Source of the DNA: Paraburkholderia sp.
GTDB lineage: Bacteria > Pseudomonadota > Gammaproteobacteria > Burkholderiales > Burkholderiaceae
Direction: 5' to 3'
Assembly: GCA_031286755.1 (NCBI GenBank)
Contig: JAITTX010000306.1
Location: 16,259-80,258, forward strand
DNA: 64,000 bases
The translations under genes and the position numbers were made by a program. Below, piece after piece: positions 61,381 to 64,000 of the stretch. The stretch's first letter is position 1; every line of letters starts with the position of its first letter. The notes beneath the pieces are model-generated. The model was given only the letters and a program-made list of their open reading frames with translations, was not told the origin of the DNA and searched no databases.

Positions 61381-62199
61381 TCAATAGCGGTCGTTCTCGA
61401 GCTTCCAGGTTGAGAGCATCTTGCCGTAGCGGTCGCTCTTCACGAGCTCGGCCACGACCTTCGCCACCGCCGGCGAGAGCGGCTCGCCCTTGCGCGCGCC
61501 AATACCCGTCGCGATGCGGTTGAAGCCCGGCACCGCCTCCTCGAACATGTCTCCCGACGCCTGGCGGAAGTGCGCGGCGCTCTCCGAGGTGGTGCCGTAG
61601 GCGTCCACCTGTTGCAGGCGGAAGGCCTGGAATGCATCGGCGTCCGAGCTATAGACGACGATATTCATCGGCGCCTTGCCCGCGGCCGTGAGCTTCTGGT
61701 TTTCCTTTTCGAGCAGCGTGCTGATGGTCGTGCCGTTGAGCACGCCCACTTTCATGCCCGCGAGATCGTCGAGCGAGCGCACGTGGCGCGGGTTGCCGCG
61801 CGGCACCATGATCGACTGGCTCGAATACATGTAGTCGATGATGTCGATGATCTGGCGCCGCTCGGGCTTGTCGAACAACTGGCCGATCACGAGATCGCAC
61901 TGGCGCGCCTGCAGCGCGGGAATCTGCCCGCTGAACGACATGATCTTCCACTCGACCTTGAGATTGCCGAGCTGCTTCGCCACGTCGCGCGCCACGTCCA
62001 CGGAGAAGCCGCGCGGCTGCTGATTCTCGTCGTACGACGCGAGCGGCGGCGCGTCCATGCTCGAACAGTAAGTCAGCGTGCCGCTTTTCACGAGGTTCAG
62101 ATCGGCGGCCTGCGCCACGGAGGCTCCGGCAAGCTGGGCCAGAACCGCGACGCCGGCACAGGCGGCAAGACGAAAACGCTTGAACTCTTTTGCTGACAT
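61381..62199 (-). CDS. Amino-acid ABC transporter periplasmic binding protein
   Basis: This 272-aa precursor starts MSAKEFKRFRLAACAGVAVL, with a signal peptide ending AQA near residue 31. A family-3 binding fold follows (GTLTYCSSMDAPPLASYDEN; SVDVARDVAKQLGNLKVEW; CDLVIGQLFDKPERRQI). It feeds the permease/ATPase encoded downstream. CAGGAG precedes ATG 62199. Coupling with gamma-glutamyltransferase suggests the ligand may be a gamma-glutamyl compound. Confidence 0.92.
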   Translation of the reverse strand: MSAKEFKRFRLAACAGVAVLAQLAGASVAQAADLNLVKSGTLTYCSSMDAPPLASYDENQQPRGFSVDVARDVAKQLGNLKVEWKIMSFSGQIPALQARQCDLVIGQLFDKPERRQIIDIIDYMYSSQSIMVPRGNPRHVRSLDDLAGMKVGVLNGTTISTLLEKENQKLTAAGKAPMNIVVYSSDADAFQAFRLQQVDAYGTTSESAAHFRQASGDMFEEAVPGFNRIATGIGARKGEPLSPAVAKVVAELVKSDRYGKMLSTWKLENDRY

Positions 62200-62275
62200 C
62201 GGGAAGCTCCTGGCTGAGTGTGAGGCACAACGAGAGAGGCACAACGGCGAGCGGGCGAACCGGCCAACCCGCGCG

Positions 62276-62974
62276 TCATTCTCGCGATGCCGGCGATTCG
62301 AGAAATTCGATGATCTGGGGAACCGTCGATTCGATATGCGCACGCAGCGCCTGCTCGGCCTGCACGGGGTCGCGCGTGCGCAGCGCGTCGATCAGGATCT
62401 GGTGTGCGTCGCGCGCGCGCTTGCGCCGGAACGTCGCCTGCTCGATCCACAGGCGCATGGGGCCTTCGATCAGCGTGTAGAGCGAGAGAATCTGCTGATA
62501 CAGGCGCGTGCGGCCGCTGATCTCGCACAGGTATTCATGAAACGCGCAGTGGCGCTGCACCCAGGTGTCCGTGTCGCCGACGCAGGCGTCCATGTCTTCC
62601 AGCAAGCGCCCGAGTTTCGCGAGGTGCGCTTCGGTGCAGCGCGGCGCGGCCACGCGCATGGCGAGCCCCTCGAGCGCGATGCGCATGTCGAAGATGTCCT
62701 GGATCTCGTCCACGGAAAGGCCGCGCACGATCGCGCCGCGATTGGGGCGCTGGATCACCAGCCCCTCGCCGTGCAGCCGCCGCAGCGCGGCGCGCACCGG
62801 CATGCGGCTCATCGAGAGCGCTTCGGCAACGCTCTCCGCCACGATGCGCTGGCCCGCCGCGTAACGGCCTTCGATGATCGCCTCCAGCAGGAAACGATAA
62901 GCCTCTTCCTCGGCGGACAAGGCCAGGCCGGCTGTGCTGCGGGCGTGAGTGACGGCCATGGTGCGGTGCGACAT
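62276..62974 (-). CDS. GntR-family regulator, FadR/FCD subfamily
   Basis: This 232-aa regulator has a winged helix at about residues 22-85 (AEALSMSRMPVRAALRRLHG, then IQRPNRGAIVRGL) and an FCD domain (DIFDMRIALEGLAMRVAAPR, then HCAFHEYLCEISGR). It lies directly upstream of and in the same direction as the ABC importer/gamma-glutamyltransferase genes, 76 bp before the binding protein, and is their likely regulator. Confidence 0.9.
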   Translation of the reverse strand: MSHRTMAVTHARSTAGLALSAEEEAYRFLLEAIIEGRYAAGQRIVAESVAEALSMSRMPVRAALRRLHGEGLVIQRPNRGAIVRGLSVDEIQDIFDMRIALEGLAMRVAAPRCTEAHLAKLGRLLEDMDACVGDTDTWVQRHCAFHEYLCEISGRTRLYQQILSLYTLIEGPMRLWIEQATFRRKRARDAHQILIDALRTRDPVQAEQALRAHIESTVPQIIEFLESPASRE

Positions 62975-63016
62975 TGCGTCGCATCTGGTTACGTGATGGG
63001 TGACAGATTACTCCCG

Positions 63017-63034
63017 CTGGATTTTTGGATCCAG
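63017..63034. promoter_or_regulatory. Dyad between divergent GntR and TetR genes
   Basis: CTGGAT and ATCCAG form a 6-bp inverted repeat with a 6-base spacer, and the inner TGGATCCA is itself palindromic. The site is 43 bases upstream of the leftward GntR gene and 128 bases from the TetR start, so it is a candidate GntR site. Confidence 0.45.
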
Positions 63035-63161
63035 TCTTTCAAAAAAAGTGTTTTCCCGGATGGCGCGCGCCGCCCGCGTACTCAATGCGCGTGATGCACT
63101 CGACCAGAGGCTCGCGCTGATTGCTCTCAGGTTGTCCGGCGATCGACAGTAAAATCCCCGC

Positions 63162-63791
63162 ATGGATTCGAACGCCGCCTCCCCCCAACGCCTGACCGAC
63201 CGCAAACGCGCCGCCATCCTCGAAGCGGCCATCGAGGAGTTTCTCGCCGCCGGCTACGATGCCACCAGCATGGACCGCATCGCCGCCCGCGCGAGCGTCT
63301 CGAAGCGCACCGTCTACAACCACTTCCCGAGCAAGGAAGCGCTTTTCGCGGCCATCCTGCACCAGCTCTGGGACGCCAGCCCTGGCGGCGCGCCGCCCGC
63401 GTACCGCGCCAGCGAACCGTTGCGCGAGCAATTGCTGGCGCTGTTGCTGCGCAAGCTGCGCCTCATGGCCGACGACTCGTTCCTCGCGCTCGCGCGCGTG
63501 GCGATCGGCGCCGGCATCCACTCGCCCGAGCGGGCGCGGGACATGGTGGCGCGCCTCGGGCAGCGCGAGGAAGACGTGACCGTGTGGATCCGCGCCGCGG
63601 CCGCCGACGGCCGCCTGCGCGTCGACGACCCGCTCTTCGCCGCGCAGCAGCTCCATGGGCTCGTGAAAGCGTTCGCGTTCTGGCCGCAAGTGACGATGGG
63701 GCAGCCGCCGCTGGGCGAAGACGAGCAGCGGCAGGTCGCGCAAACCGCCGCCGAGATGTTTCTCGCGCGCTATGCCGCGCAGCATCCGTGA
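63162..63791 (+). CDS. TetR-family transcriptional regulator
   Basis: This 209-aa regulator has an N-terminal helix-turn-helix at residues about 13-60 (RAAILEAAIEEFLAAGYDAT, then ARASVSKRTVYNHFPSKEALF) and a helical ligand domain. The sequence resembles AcrR/YerO-like repressors with a TetR_C_7-type C-terminus. It is divergent from the GntR gene. Its target may be a gene beyond the right edge of the window. Confidence 0.9.
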   Translation: MDSNAASPQRLTDRKRAAILEAAIEEFLAAGYDATSMDRIAARASVSKRTVYNHFPSKEALFAAILHQLWDASPGGAPPAYRASEPLREQLLALLLRKLRLMADDSFLALARVAIGAGIHSPERARDMVARLGQREEDVTVWIRAAAADGRLRVDDPLFAAQQLHGLVKAFAFWPQVTMGQPPLGEDEQRQVAQTAAEMFLARYAAQHP

Positions 63792-63833
63792 GGCGGGAGC
63801 GGGCTGCCTGGAAGCACCGGTAGTGCGAGTGGA

Positions 63834-63847
63834 TGTGCATATGCACA
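63834..63847. promoter_or_regulatory. Palindrome TGTGCATATGCACA
   Basis: A perfect 14-bp palindrome lies 43 bases after the TetR stop. It differs by one base from the dyad at 16746-16759 upstream of the PAS-AraC gene. The rest of 63792-64000 shows no supported gene; a short leftward open frame (63920-64000) runs off the edge and may be the tail of a gene outside the window. Confidence 0.45.
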
Positions 63848-64000
63848 GATGAACGCGTGTGAAACCGGTTCGAAGTGGGCGCGTGAACCCGGCTTTGCGC
63901 CTGCTGACCTACTCCGGCCTCACGCAGGCCGCGCCACGAACGCGTACGCCGCGCCTGCGGCCGGGCTCACCCGCTCCCGAGCGCCAGAACCAGAACGCCA

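Noticed and set aside
63920-64000. C-terminal end of a leftward gene running off the right edge
   Set aside because: Only 26 codons are visible (ending AAGAAYAFVARPA) with no recognisable motif, too little to call.

Overview
The window is a 64 kb stretch of a visibly GC-rich chromosome that fits a betaproteobacterium of the Burkholderiaceae, most likely Paraburkholderia or Burkholderia. The grounds are gene style and content: a Burkholderia-type OmpC-like porin, many LysR/GntR/IclR/AraC regulators next to small catabolic operons, several MFS carriers, and tightly packed genes with ATGA stop/start overlaps. No rRNA, tRNA, CRISPR array, insertion sequence or phage gene was recognised. Nearly all genes are transport, catabolism, metal handling or their regulators, so this reads as accessory or metabolic-versatility DNA rather than a housekeeping region.

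Layout. 0-2.6 kb: an MHS-family carrier (cut by the window edge) divergent from a LysR regulator, with a clean LysR box between them. 2.6-5.4 kb: a complete arsenic operon arsR-arsC-acr3-arsH behind an ArsR-type operator. 5.5-6.4 kb: a class I polyphosphate kinase 2 with its own terminator. 6.5-9.2 kb: a leftward unit of a GFA-like protein, a small membrane protein, an OmpR-type response regulator and a sensor kinase. 9.5-13.3 kb: a metallophosphoesterase and two DHA3-like MFS exporters, with a possible decayed hexapeptide-repeat (gamma carbonic anhydrase-like) gene start between the exporters.

13.4-21.6 kb is a leftward trans-4-hydroxy-L-proline catabolic cluster: EamA transporter, 4-hydroxyproline 2-epimerase, three-subunit D-hydroxyproline dehydrogenase, PAS-AraC regulator, DapA-family deaminase and an Ldh2-family imine reductase. 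The last pathway enzyme, alpha-ketoglutarate semialdehyde dehydrogenase, is not in the window. 22.4-33.2 kb is an iron-siderophore locus whose gene content matches the Bordetella alcaligin system: a TonB-dependent receptor, then N-hydroxylase, MFS exporter, acyltransferase, NIS synthetase, FhuF-like reductase and Rieske oxygenase. Fur-like boxes precede both the receptor and the operon, and a Met/Gln-rich exported protein and a strong terminator follow it.

33.3-39.4 kb holds a metallo-beta-lactamase-fold hydrolase and a CoA-transferase / CitMHS carrier / acyl-CoA dehydrogenase / IclR unit that looks like carboxylic-acid catabolism. 39.6-47.1 kb is one long rightward operon: a polar amino-acid ABC importer, a HisC-like aminotransferase, a HutC-type GntR regulator, an Fe(II)/2-oxoglutarate oxygenase and a GlcD-like FAD oxidase. 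It is preceded by a perfect 14-bp inverted repeat carrying GTATATAC, the core expected of HutC-type regulators.

47.1-58.1 kb is made of divergent operons that appear to share one operator, CTGAATTCAG. They encode a second FAD oxidase, an ACS-family carrier and an HpaI-like aldolase (leftward); an EthD-like protein, an LLM flavin monooxygenase and a flavin reductase (rightward); an ArgE-like deacylase (leftward); and a second ACS carrier, a porin and a FadR-type GntR regulator (rightward). This looks like an uncharacterised catabolic regulon and is the best candidate for something undescribed. 58.1-63.8 kb is a leftward GntR / amino-acid ABC importer / gamma-glutamyltransferase unit, divergent from a TetR regulator.
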